Counted from the stretch's first letter, positions 14,034 to 22,075 are shown. The stretch: DNA of 25,441 nucleotides from an uncultured Bacteroidales bacterium (GCA_937899055.1 CALBPX010000005.1:1-25441); one strand, 5' to 3'. Notes: generated from the letters alone by a model not told the origin. Numbers and translations: made by a program.

Positions 14034-15284
14034 ATGGAAGGTTTAAATTTAGCCCAGTTCTTTGCCGAGTTTAAAGAGGGCAAGGGTATAGACAGAGCCA
14101 CGCTTATGAGTGTTCTGGAAGACGTATTCCGTACGCAGCTGGCCAAGACATACGGCACGGCAGACAATTTTGACATCATCATCAACACAGACAAGGGAGA
14201 CCTTCAGATTTGGCGTAACCGCACAATCGTAGAGGAGGTTCAGGACCCGATGCTGGAAATATCAAAGGCCGAGATAGATGCCAAGGAGCCGGACAACGAC
14301 TTTGAAATCGGCGAGGAATACACAGAAGAAATTCCCCTTTCATCCTTTGGCAGAAGGGCTGTGCTCAATCTCAGACAGAATCTGTCCGGAAGAATTATGG
14401 ACATAGACAAGGCCAACCTGTTCAACTACTACAAAGACAAGATTGGCGACATCGTAGTTGGCGAGGTCTATCAGGTTTGGAAGAAGGAAGTTTTGGTCCG
14501 CGATGATGCCGACAACGAATTGGTTCTGCCTAAGAGCGAGCAGATTCCGTCCGATTTCTTCCGTAAGGGCGATTCCGTAAAGGCTGTAGTAGCCAAGGTT
14601 GAGATGAGAAACAATACGCCCAGCATCATTCTTTCCAGAACGGCGAGTGTATTCCTTGAGAGGCTGTTTGAGCAGGAAGTTCCGGAGATTTTTGATGGCC
14701 TGATTACCATCAAGAAGATTGTCCGTATGCCGGGCGACCGCGCCAAGGTTGCCGTTGAATCCTACGACGACCGGATAGATCCTGTAGGAGCATGCGTAGG
14801 CGTAAAGGGAAGCCGCATACACGGAATAGTCCGCGAACTGCGCAACGAGAACATTGATGTAATAAGCTGGACTTCAAACACTCAGCTTCTGATTCAGAGG
14901 GCTCTGTCGCCGGCTAAGATTTCTACCATAAAGATTAACGAGGAAGAAGGCAAGGCCCTCATTACCATGGATTCTTCTCAGGTATCTCTTGCTGTTGGAA
15001 AGAACGGCAGCAATATCCGCCTTGCAGAAATGATGATAGGAATGGAGATAGAAATCTTCCGCGATGTTCAGGGAGCCGATGACGACGACGTTCTGCTGAG
15101 TTCGTTCAACGATGAAATTGACCAGTGGGTAATAGACGCCCTCAGGAAGGTGGGATTTGATACCGCCAAAGATGTACTGAGGATGAGCACGGAAGATATA
15201 ATGGAAAGGGCCGACCTCGATCAGGAGACCGTGGAGGATGTCAAGAAGATTCTCCAGGCCGAATTTGAGGACCCGATGGAATAA
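14034..15284 (+). CDS. nusA: transcription termination/antitermination factor NusA
   Basis: NusA binds RNA polymerase and nascent RNA and affects pausing, termination and antitermination. The open frame extends back to 13815, but the family N-terminus begins at the ATG at 14034 (MEGLNLAQFFAEFKEGKGIDRATLMSVLEDVFR), giving 416 aa, a normal size. Domains in order: N-terminal polymerase-binding domain (to about residue 130); S1 domain (from about 137, IGDIVVGEVYQVWKKEVLV); KH1 with GACVGVKGSRIHGI (252-265); KH2 with AVGKNGSNIRLAE (about 320-332); and a short acidic helix-hairpin-helix-like C-terminus (DALRKVGFDTAKDVLRM). infB follows after 16 bases. The gene usually found upstream, rimP, is missing. 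Confidence 0.96.
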   Translation: MEGLNLAQFFAEFKEGKGIDRATLMSVLEDVFRTQLAKTYGTADNFDIIINTDKGDLQIWRNRTIVEEVQDPMLEISKAEIDAKEPDNDFEIGEEYTEEIPLSSFGRRAVLNLRQNLSGRIMDIDKANLFNYYKDKIGDIVVGEVYQVWKKEVLVRDDADNELVLPKSEQIPSDFFRKGDSVKAVVAKVEMRNNTPSIILSRTASVFLERLFEQEVPEIFDGLITIKKIVRMPGDRAKVAVESYDDRIDPVGACVGVKGSRIHGIVRELRNENIDVISWTSNTQLLIQRALSPAKISTIKINEEEGKALITMDSSQVSLAVGKNGSNIRLAEMMIGMEIEIFRDVQGADDDDVLLSSFNDEIDQWVIDALRKVGFDTAKDVLRMSTEDIMERADLDQETVEDVKKILQAEFEDPME

Positions 15285-15286
15285 AT

Positions 15287-15292
15287 AAGGAG
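15287..15292 (+). promoter_or_regulatory. Shine-Dalgarno-like site of infB
   Basis: AAGGAG lies 8 bases before the infB ATG in the 16-base gap after nusA and supports the start at 15301. Confidence 0.5.
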
Positions 15293-15300
15293 ATTGAAAT

Positions 15301-18039
15301 ATGGCAGGTAAAAGAATAAAACAAGTACTTACGGAGTTCAACATAGGAATGAACACTCTGGTGGACTTTCTTGACAAGAAAGGAATCACCATAGAGGCCA
15401 ATCCTATGGTAAAACTCGACGAACAGACTCTGGAGCTGGTCCAGAAAGAGTTCCACACCCAGCAGCAGGCAAAGGAAGAAGCCAAGAAGGTAACTTTGAG
15501 GATATCCGAAACCGAAAAGAACACGACCTATCAGCTCTACAAGGAAGAAAAGCCCGAGCCCAAGATTCAGCCGGAAGAAAAACCGGCCAAACCGGTTGCA
15601 GCAGAAAAGCCTGCTCCTAAGCCGGAGGTGGAGAAGACTGCTGTTGAAGTTCCCAAGGAGAAGAAGCCGGAGGAGAACTTTATCAAGACCACCGTTGAGG
15701 CTCCTAAGTCTCCGAACATCGTAGGCAAGATAGATTTGAGCAAGCCTAAGAAGGACAAGAAGAAGGCCGAGGAAAAACCTGCCGAAAAGAAACCCGCCGA
15801 AACCAAGCCCGACTCAAGCAAGCCCGCCGAAACCAAACCTGCGGCCAAAGAGCCCGTACAGGAAGCCGTTCCAGAAAAGAAGACAGAAAGCAACTTCATA
15901 GAAACCAAGGTTGAACAGCTCCAGGGCCCTAAAGACACAGGCCAGAGAATAGACCTTTCCAAGTTTGAAGCACCAAAGAAGAAAGCCGGAGAAAGAGGCA
16001 AGAGAGAAAGAATCAAGAAGAACACCAAGGAGAAGGTTGACATAAACAAGGAAAGCAAGCAGAACCACGACTCCGGAAAGAAGAAAGACAAGAAAGGCAA
16101 GAAAGGCTTCAAGCCCATCCGCAACGAGATAGACGAGGACGAGGTACAGAAGCAGATAAAGGAAACCTACCAAAGGATGGTGGAAGGCAAGGGCAAGACC
16201 AAGGGTTCCAAGTACAGAAGAGAAAAGAGAGAAATTGCTGAGGAAAAGAGAGAGGAAGAGATTCAGCGAAGAGGTCTGGAAAGCAACATCCTGAAAGTTA
16301 CGGAGTTTGTGACCGTGAACGATTTGGCGGTGATGATAGACCAGCCGGTTACAAAAGTCATAAGCGCATGTATGAACCTTGGTCTGATGGTGTCTATCAA
16401 CCAGAGGCTGGATGCCGATGCTCTGTCTCTTGTGGCTGAGGACTTCGGTTACAAGATTGAGTTTGTTTCTGCCGAAATACAGGAAGCCATCAAGGAAGAG
16501 ACCGAGGAAGACAGGCCGGAAGACATGGAGCCGAGAGCCCCTATCGTTACGGTCATGGGCCATGTAGATCACGGAAAGACATCGCTGCTTGACTACATCC
16601 GCCAGTCCAACGTCATTGCCGGAGAGGCCGGAGGTATAACCCAGCACATAGGTGCATACAATGTCAAACTTCCTAACGGCAGAAGGATTACCTTCCTGGA
16701 TACTCCGGGTCATGAGGCATTTACAGCAATGCGTGCCCGTGGAGCCAAGATGACGGACCTTGCAATCATCATTGTTGCAGCAGACGACGCCGTTATGCCC
16801 CAGACCATTGAGGCAATTAACCATGCACAGGCCGCCGGCGTTCCTATGATATTTGCCATCAACAAGATAGACAAGCCTGGCGCTATGCCTGACAAAATCC
16901 GCGAACAGCTCAGCCAGATGAATATACTCGTTGAAGACTGGGGTGGAAAATACCAGTGCCAGGAAATATCGGCAAAGAAGGGCATAGGTGTTTCAGACCT
17001 GCTGGACAAAGTGCTTTTGGAAGCAGACCTGCTTGACCTTAAGGCCAATCCGCACAAGAAAGCCGTAGGTACCGTCATAGAATCTTCTTTGGACAAGGGG
17101 CGCGGCTATCTTGCAACAATCCTGGTTCAGGGAGGAACTCTCCATACCGGAGACATCATGCTCTCCGGAATGTACACCGGCAAGGTCAAGGCTATGTTCA
17201 ACGAAAGAGGCCAGAAAATCAAGGAAGCCGGGCCGAGTGTTCCCGTCAGCGTCCTGGGTCTCAACGGAGCTCCCCAGGCAGGCGATACTTTCAACATCTT
17301 TGACAACGAACGCGATGCCCGCGAAATTGCCAACAAGCGTGAGCAGCTGCTCCGCATCCAGGGCCTGAGAACCCAGAAGCACATCACCCTGGAAGAGCTC
17401 GGAAGAAGGATTGCTATAGGCAACTTCAAGGAACTCAACATCATAGTCAAAGGCGACGTAGATGGTTCTATAGAAGCCATATCAGACTCCCTCATCAAGC
17501 TCTCAACCGAGGAAGTAAGGGTGAATGTCATCCACAAGGCCGTTGGAGAAATCTCCGAAAGCGATGTACTGCTGGCTGAGGCTTCCGAGGCTATCATCAT
17601 CGGCTTCCAGGTCCGTCCTTCTATGAACGCCCGCAAGATGGCCGAAAAGGAGGAAATCGAAATCCGTCTTTACTCCGTCATCTACGATGCCATCAACGAG
17701 GTCAAGAGCGGTATAGAAGGAATGCTTGCCCCTGTGGAGAAGGAAGTTGTAACATCAACTCTGGAAGTAAGGCAGACATTCAAGATTTCCAAAGTAGGCA
17801 CCATTGCAGGCTGTATGGTCAAGGAGGGTAAGATTACCCGCACTGCCAAGATCCGTGTCATCCGCGATGGTATTGTCATCAAGGAAGGCGTTCTGGGATC
17901 TCTGAAGAGGGGCAAGGACGACGTAAAGGAAGTGGCTGCCGGCTACGACTGCGGTGTAGGAGTTGAGAACTTCAACGATATCAAAGAAGGCGACGTAATC
18001 GAAGCCTACAAGATCGAAGAAATCAAACGCACCCTCTAA
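15301..18039 (+). CDS. infB: translation initiation factor IF-2
   Basis: IF-2 is the GTPase that brings fMet-tRNA to the 30S subunit and promotes subunit joining. The 912-aa product begins with an IF2N domain (RIKQVLTEFNIGMNTLVDFLDKKG). A long Lys/Glu/Pro-rich linker follows (residues about 65-310, with repeats such as AEKKPAETKP), then a second IF2N-like segment (EFVTVNDLAVMIDQPVTKVISACMNLG). The G domain has GHVDHGKT at 420-427, DTPGH at 467-471 and NKID at 521-524. Domains II-IV follow, including VRPSMNARKMAEKEEIEIRLYSVIYDAINEVK and a C-terminal beta-barrel (GDVIEAYKIEEIKRTL). All GTP-binding motifs are intact and the length is normal for Bacteroidetes. It is co-transcribed with nusA. Confidence 0.97.
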   Translation: MAGKRIKQVLTEFNIGMNTLVDFLDKKGITIEANPMVKLDEQTLELVQKEFHTQQQAKEEAKKVTLRISETEKNTTYQLYKEEKPEPKIQPEEKPAKPVAAEKPAPKPEVEKTAVEVPKEKKPEENFIKTTVEAPKSPNIVGKIDLSKPKKDKKKAEEKPAEKKPAETKPDSSKPAETKPAAKEPVQEAVPEKKTESNFIETKVEQLQGPKDTGQRIDLSKFEAPKKKAGERGKRERIKKNTKEKVDINKESKQNHDSGKKKDKKGKKGFKPIRNEIDEDEVQKQIKETYQRMVEGKGKTKGSKYRREKREIAEEKREEEIQRRGLESNILKVTEFVTVNDLAVMIDQPVTKVISACMNLGLMVSINQRLDADALSLVAEDFGYKIEFVSAEIQEAIKEETEEDRPEDMEPRAPIVTVMGHVDHGKTSLLDYIRQSNVIAGEAGGITQHIGAYNVKLPNGRRITFLDTPGHEAFTAMRARGAKMTDLAIIIVAADDAVMPQTIEAINHAQAAGVPMIFAINKIDKPGAMPDKIREQLSQMNILVEDWGGKYQCQEISAKKGIGVSDLLDKVLLEADLLDLKANPHKKAVGTVIESSLDKGRGYLATILVQGGTLHTGDIMLSGMYTGKVKAMFNERGQKIKEAGPSVPVSVLGLNGAPQAGDTFNIFDNERDAREIANKREQLLRIQGLRTQKHITLEELGRRIAIGNFKELNIIVKGDVDGSIEAISDSLIKLSTEEVRVNVIHKAVGEISESDVLLAEASEAIIIGFQVRPSMNARKMAEKEEIEIRLYSVIYDAINEVKSGIEGMLAPVEKEVVTSTLEVRQTFKISKVGTIAGCMVKEGKITRTAKIRVIRDGIVIKEGVLGSLKRGKDDVKEVAAGYDCGVGVENFNDIKEGDVIEAYKIEEIKRTL

Positions 18040-18081
18040 AAGCTCAACCGTAATGCTGTACACTTTGCATTGAGGAGCTTT
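18039..18081 (+). terminator. possible two-part terminator hairpin after infB
   Basis: AAAGCTC (18039-18045) pairs with GAGCTTT (18075-18081). Inside it AATGC (18052-18056) pairs with GCATT (18067-18071). It begins at the last base of the infB stop codon. The T-run after it is short, so function as an intrinsic terminator is uncertain. Confidence 0.45.
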
Positions 18082-18110
18082 CACTGAGTTTGGGCAGTAT
18101 ACTCTGAGAG

Positions 18111-18221
18111 CCCTGCCGCATAAGGCCCTTATTTTCAGACTTTTATTCAATATCCTTCGCTTAAAAACGTTGGAGGGAGTTTCATCATTCCGCTGTATAT
18201 CAGCTCATTAAGCGGCAGGCC
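18111..18221. repeat. inverted pair of REP-like elements beside the transposase gene
   Basis: CCTGCCGCATAA (18112-18123) and TTAAGCGGCAGG (18208-18219) are inverted copies with 11 of 12 bases matching, about 84 bases apart. This lies in the non-coding 18040-18280 region downstream of the transposase gene. The right-hand copy recurs, in the same orientation, on the other side of the gene at 19554-19565. The arrangement resembles REP/BIME elements served by RAYT transposases. Confidence 0.55.
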
Positions 18222-18280
18222 TACTCCTTTGCTTTGATCGATGAACTTTGTAATATGATGAATATTCCCGCTTCTACAGG

Positions 18281-19354
18281 CTATATGGAATCATCCTCAG
18301 CAATGTCGTATTCAGATCCTGTATTGGAATTTATCGCCAGAGAAGCTTTGTCCAGGTTTCCATACAATGAGTTAATCGCGGAGAAATCTAAAGGGTTATA
18401 CAAATTCAGAATGTAATCTACAAGTTGGACTGCTTCTCTCTTGTCTGTCTTTGAAAACACTTCGTCCAACAACTCATAGGACAGATAACGTCCTCTGCCG
18501 AATTCTGCCCTGAGGACCCTGCAACAAAAACGTATGCATTTTCTAGATCGTGAAAGATCCAGGGCTTCTGAATGCGGGTGGCTGGATTTCCCGAATGAGA
18601 AAAGATTCCATACATACTCTTCAATGTTGCTGGTCTTGCCTGCTTCTACCGGATTATTGTTAATGTAAGATATGCAGTTTCGGACATATTTGTCTGTTCT
18701 CTTGTAGGATCTTCCGAATGGAGAAGAGAATAGCATGCCTATCCTTTGATGACGTTTGTTGTAAACCTTTGCAAACCACGAAGTATAATCAGTGACAAAC
18801 CTGTGTAATGAAGATTTGTCTCTTACCCTGACCAGCATATGGATATGATTATCCATAAGGCAGAGTGCATATACCTTGACCCCAAGTTCAATAGCCTTAA
18901 CCTTTACTATTGAAATAAATACCAAGGCATCTTTGCCAGAACTGAATACTACAGACTTGTCCCAACTCCGTTGATAGACATGATAGCTTGCGAACTTTGA
19001 CCTAACCGGTACACTTTTAACTTCGGTATGAGGTTGAACAAGATCAGCAGAATAGGAGCTGGGCTGGCCAGTGGAATGCAACCAAGTCTGCGTAATTGAG
19101 TGATATCTGGCCGAGAATCTGGAATAACTTCTGGCCGAAAAGCTGGAATGAGATCTAGCTGATTCGGAGAAATGAGACTGAGTCTCTTCTTGACGGTATT
19201 CTAGATTATTGTCTTCTTGGCCGTGTTCGAGATTGTTGTCTTCTTGGCAATGTTCGAGATTATTGCCTTCTTGGCCGTGTTCGAGATTGTTGCCTGCTTG
19301 GCCGTGTTCGAGATTGTCATCAAAGAACAGTTTCCTGGATATAAAGCCCTTCAT
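18281..19354 (-). CDS. REP-associated tyrosine transposase (Y1/HUH, IS200-like) with repeat-rich N-terminus
   Basis: RAYTs are single-copy relatives of IS200/IS605 transposases that nick single-stranded REP hairpins with a Tyr and an HUH metal site. The core begins near residue 118 (SKFASYHVYQRSWDKSVVF). The HUH motif is His170-Ile-His172 in LMDNHIHMLV. It is followed by HRFVTDYTSWFAKVYNKRHQRIG and DKYVRNCISYINNNPVEAG, which include the candidate catalytic Tyr. The 357-aa length exceeds usual RAYTs because of an added N-terminus: five 9-residue repeats (NNLEHGQED type, residues 14-58), then 8-residue repeats (SARSHSSF, SARSYSRF). The start is supported by GGAGG 7 bases before the ATG and a TACCTTTG -7 element upstream. 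REP-like repeats flank the gene on both sides. Confidence 0.88.
   Translation of the reverse strand: MKGFISRKLFFDDNLEHGQAGNNLEHGQEGNNLEHCQEDNNLEHGQEDNNLEYRQEETQSHFSESARSHSSFSARSYSRFSARYHSITQTWLHSTGQPSSYSADLVQPHTEVKSVPVRSKFASYHVYQRSWDKSVVFSSGKDALVFISIVKVKAIELGVKVYALCLMDNHIHMLVRVRDKSSLHRFVTDYTSWFAKVYNKRHQRIGMLFSSPFGRSYKRTDKYVRNCISYINNNPVEAGKTSNIEEYVWNLFSFGKSSHPHSEALDLSRSRKCIRFCCRVLRAEFGRGRYLSYELLDEVFSKTDKREAVQLVDYILNLYNPLDFSAINSLYGNLDKASLAINSNTGSEYDIAEDDSI
19181..19315 (-). repeat. 27-bp x 5 in-frame tandem repeat in the transposase gene
   Basis: Five 27-base units encode NLEHGQAGN, NLEHGQEGN, NLEHCQEDN, NLEHGQEDN and NLEYRQEET. The three central units differ at only a few bases, so the expansion looks recent. 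Confidence 0.9.
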
Positions 19355-19361
19355 ATCGCCC

Positions 19362-19366
19362 CCTCC
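19362..19366 (-). promoter_or_regulatory. Shine-Dalgarno site of the transposase gene
   Basis: On the minus strand GGAGG lies 7 bases before the ATG at 19354, which supports the long, repeat-containing start. Confidence 0.6.
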
Positions 19367-19424
19367 ATTAATCGTTTATACTCTTATTACAAGAACTCAA
19401 AATCATGAGTCCTTTTCTTGCTGG

Positions 19425-19432
19425 CAAAGGTA
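19425..19432 (-). promoter_or_regulatory. possible -7 element of the transposase gene
   Basis: On the minus strand this reads TACCTTTG, matching TAnnTTTG, about 70 bases upstream of the start codon. A T-rich stretch, not a clean TTTG, sits at -33. Confidence 0.45.
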
Positions 19433-19489
19433 ACTTTTTTCTTTGAACATAAAAACACCTGCCCCCTACAATGCTAATTCTCAGCGATT

Positions 19490-19533
19490 TATTAAAAGTC
19501 CTTCTAACAAAAACAAGGTAAGGACTTTTAATA
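19490..19533. terminator. 14-bp perfect inverted repeat downstream of the 19567-20628 gene
   Basis: TATTAAAAGTCCTT (19490-19503) and AAGGACTTTTAATA (19520-19533) are perfect inverted repeats separated by 16 bases. They lie between the stop of the phosphodiester glycosidase gene and the promoter of the transposase gene. The site may be a terminator for the former, although no T-run follows, or a structure recognised by the transposase. Confidence 0.5.
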
Positions 19534-19553
19534 TTCAACTCATTATCAACGAT

Positions 19554-19566
19554 TTAAGCGGCAGGG
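19554..19566. repeat. single REP-like element upstream of the transposase gene
   Basis: TTAAGCGGCAGG at 19554-19565 is identical to the copy at 18208-18219. Read on the minus strand, both are followed at the same distance by TTGATA or CTGATA and then GAAT, so the similarity spans about 32 bases. This copy ends 1 base before the stop codon of the 19567-20628 gene. Confidence 0.55.
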
Positions 19567-20628
19567 CTATTTTCTTAGGACGATGATGGAGTTGGCTACG
19601 CTGCGTTCTCCTTTATGGTCAAACTTGCCGTTGTCGGACGGATGGTTGAGCACTCCTGTATCGCTAAACTGGGTAGGACTGCTTGAATCAAAGGATAAAG
19701 TTCCCGGCTGGGATGAAAATGCGGATGTGCTGATCCATAGGGTGGAGGAGCCGCCGCCGTCGAGGTTCACCGCCGAGGTGCAGCCTTTGCCGCCATCAAT
19801 GGAAAGAATATATGTCTGAACTTCGTCCAGGGTCATGCCGGAAGCATTGCCCTTGCTGCGTCCGTCTATGACCATCAGACAGACTCTCCCGTCTTTCTCG
19901 AATATGACGCTACGGGGATGGCGCTTGTCTGAAAAGCCTTTGTTCAAGAGAATCTCAACAGGATGTCCGTCTTGAACGAGCAATGGCATAGTTGCCATAA
20001 CTGAGACACGGTCGCCAGCAGCAGACTTTGTGGCGGAAGCGGCTGACTGAGAGTTGTGCGACCTGGCTGACTGCGAGTTGTGCGACTGGCTTGAAGGAAG
20101 GTATTTGGAGCGGAAGGTTTGTTCCTTCTCCTGATTCCAGGGCTCTACGCTCAGCTTGCCGTTCCTGATGACAACGGCTCCGTTGGCCCTCAGCTGCATA
20201 TTGCTGCCTTTGGTGGTATCTGAAACTGCCCCGTCTATCTGGAGATAGCATACGCTGCCACCCTGCTTCATATTGTAGAAGGTTCCGTTTATGGCAGCAA
20301 CGGCTCCTGCCTCGGCGGCAGCCTCGGAAGTCCTTTTCAGGCTTTTGTGGTCCAAGACGCTGAAACGGTATTTTCGGGGATCTATCTCAATGATGGAAAT
20401 ATCCTGGGGAGAGCCGAAAAGATCATTGTAATGGTAGCTGACAAAAGCAAGGCCTTTGTCAACGAAAGCGTAACTTGTCTTAACCTCAAACCCTGCACGG
20501 TCGTATCCATTCAGGGCATAGGCCTGATACCTGTTGGTGACTTTTTCAGTCTTTCCGGCAGCACCGCAGCCCGCAAGCATAAGGACACAGAGTCCCAGGC
20601 TGAGGATACTTATCAACAGTTTCTTCAT
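19567..20628 (-). CDS. phosphodiester glycosidase family (NAGPA-like) lipoprotein
   Basis: The family is related to the enzyme that uncovers mannose-6-phosphate by removing GlcNAc from a phosphodiester; bacterial members are thought to act on exported glycan phosphodiesters, with substrate unknown here. The ATG at 20628 gives 353 aa with a lipoprotein signal (LCVLMLAGC, lipidated Cys21). An earlier frame start at 20676 lies inside a repeat array and would bury the signal peptide. Family motifs are visible: AAINGTFYNMKQGGSVCYLQIDG, RHPRSVIFEKDGRVCLMVIDGRSKGNASGMTLDEV and AVNLDGGGSSTLWI. A Ser/Gln-rich insert (SHNSQSAR then SHNSQSAA) carries a 24-bp in-frame duplication near 20038-20090. It is probably anchored on the periplasmic or outer face. 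It follows the BT_3928-like gene by 82 bases. Confidence 0.88.
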   Translation of the reverse strand: MKKLLISILSLGLCVLMLAGCGAAGKTEKVTNRYQAYALNGYDRAGFEVKTSYAFVDKGLAFVSYHYNDLFGSPQDISIIEIDPRKYRFSVLDHKSLKRTSEAAAEAGAVAAINGTFYNMKQGGSVCYLQIDGAVSDTTKGSNMQLRANGAVVIRNGKLSVEPWNQEKEQTFRSKYLPSSQSHNSQSARSHNSQSAASATKSAAGDRVSVMATMPLLVQDGHPVEILLNKGFSDKRHPRSVIFEKDGRVCLMVIDGRSKGNASGMTLDEVQTYILSIDGGKGCTSAVNLDGGGSSTLWISTSAFSSQPGTLSFDSSSPTQFSDTGVLNHPSDNGKFDHKGERSVANSIIVLRK

Positions 20629-20653
20629 AGATCCATCACTTTTTATTAATCTG

Positions 20654-20729
20654 TCATTCACCGATTTATCTATCATTCACCTAATATATTACCATTCACC
20701 TATCTATCGGTCATTCACCGATTTCCTCC
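20654..20729. repeat. 19-bp x 4 tandem repeat overlapping a gene end
   Basis: Units at 20654, 20673, 20692 and 20711 each begin TCATTCACC (or CCATTCACC). The last unit covers the final codons and stop of the 20711-22075 gene, and the other three fill most of the gap to the next gene. On the minus strand three of the four units read GGTGAATGA; the third ends GGTGAATGG. Confidence 0.8.
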
Positions 20730-22075
20730 ATGCGTTCCACGGTATGCCTTACTGTTTTGTAGAGGGCCTTGGAAATGAATCGGATTATCAAGACCATGCC
20801 CACTATTATCGCGATGGAGATTATCAGGAACAGTCTTGAATGCTCTGCACTTCCGGCAGTCATGGCTGTAGGGTTCCTGGATATGGTCTCTTTTATTTTC
20901 TTGTTGCTGTACTTTGCCGCACTCCACTTCTTGACTATCAGGCCTTGGTTCACATAGGTAGCTCCGCCGTTGGAGCGGTTGAAGGTTACCACCGTCTTGA
21001 AGTCTCCGTAAACTACCTTGAAAGGCAAGTTCCTTTCTCCGTATGAAGCGGAGAAAACATCTGAAATGTCTTCCTTTTCAATTGCGTCTGAAATTGGCTT
21101 CAGGCAATATGCGGTTTCTTCAGGAGTCATTGCGCTAAGCACATAGACCTTGGCTGCCGGACAAGATGAAGAAAAGGCATCAATCAATCCCAGGGAGCCT
21201 GGCTGGTTAATGGAGTCGCCGAGATTTTTCAGCTTGCCAAGGTCCTCGTCTGTTACGCCGGCGGCATCGTAGAAGGAGATGAAGACCAACGGGCCTTCGG
21301 TCTTCAGGACAGACTGCGTAACATCTTCGCCTGAAGCGTCTTTCAGCAGGAACGGCATCTGCTTGGCTATCTTTTCGCTACCTTCAACTACGGTGGATAT
21401 TGTTTCTACATATTGCCAGCTGGAATCCGGCAGGTTGTTCAGGCCAAACTTTCTGGTAACGCCGTTCTTGGAATAGAGGATTTCCGTCTTGTATCTGACT
21501 CTGGTTGTGGAGTCGCCGCTGAAAAGGTCTCTTCCGGGGCGGAAGTCGGAAAGGTCGGCCGGAGGAAGATTCCGCATGGAATACACGCTCACTCCCACAA
21601 TCAGGGCCGTATATCCCACAAGGAAGGCCCATTCCCAGAATGAGGATGCTATCGGACGAGACCTGAATCGCTGAGAATAAAGGAAAACGGAGAGAGAAAG
21701 CAGCACCAGGTTCTTGTAGAAAGAGGGCCAGGGATCAAGGTGAAGCACATCGCCGAAGCAGCCGCAGTCACTCACTTTCCCGCTTACGGCAGAATACAGA
21801 GTTACCGCCGCAAAAAAGAGCGTCATTAAAACAGCTACAGCTGAAAAGAACCTGAACTTTATGACTTTGAGGATGCAGACTCCGGTGAGGAATTCCACGA
21901 CGCACAACCCTATTCCCAGCCACACAGCCCACCTGCCGGCATCCATACCCAGAAAGGCGTACAGATATTCCTTTACCTTGAGGGCGGTTCCAACAGGATC
22001 CACTCCCTTCAGGAATCCTGAGGCAATGAACACTATTCCTACAATGTACCGGGCTGTAACTCTCAATACCCTCAT
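20711..22075 (-). CDS. BT_3928-like membrane protein (MauE/DoxX domain plus periplasmic domain)
   Basis: The 454-aa product starts with a four-helix MauE/DoxX-like domain (residues 1-150): VTARYIVGIVFIASGFLKGVDPVG, a helix near 45-70, one near 75-98 and one near 120-135, with the Cys pair motif SDCGCFGD between helices three and four. Another helix follows (WAFLVGYTALIVGVSVYS), then a long soluble domain, probably periplasmic and thioredoxin-like (PLVFISFYDAAGVTDEDLGKL), and a final helix (LFLIISIAIIVGMVLIIRFI). This layout is that of the BT_3928 family of Bacteroidetes. MauE-like domains are associated with disulfide or redox work in the envelope, but the function here is unknown. It follows tmk by 73 bases and is likely in one operon with it. 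Confidence 0.82.
   Translation of the reverse strand: MRVLRVTARYIVGIVFIASGFLKGVDPVGTALKVKEYLYAFLGMDAGRWAVWLGIGLCVVEFLTGVCILKVIKFRFFSAVAVLMTLFFAAVTLYSAVSGKVSDCGCFGDVLHLDPWPSFYKNLVLLSLSVFLYSQRFRSRPIASSFWEWAFLVGYTALIVGVSVYSMRNLPPADLSDFRPGRDLFSGDSTTRVRYKTEILYSKNGVTRKFGLNNLPDSSWQYVETISTVVEGSEKIAKQMPFLLKDASGEDVTQSVLKTEGPLVFISFYDAAGVTDEDLGKLKNLGDSINQPGSLGLIDAFSSSCPAAKVYVLSAMTPEETAYCLKPISDAIEKEDISDVFSASYGERNLPFKVVYGDFKTVVTFNRSNGGATYVNQGLIVKKWSAAKYSNKKIKETISRNPTAMTAGSAEHSRLFLIISIAIIVGMVLIIRFISKALYKTVRHTVERMEEIGE

Noticed and set aside
18234..18416. 60-codon open frame on the plus strand
   Set aside because: Overlaps the 3' end of the transposase gene on the other strand and has no homology I can see.
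20629..20676. Upstream start of the glycosidase gene at 20676
   Set aside because: It would add 16 residues coded partly by the 19-bp array and place charged residues before the lipoprotein signal; the ATG at 20628 gives a normal signal peptide.
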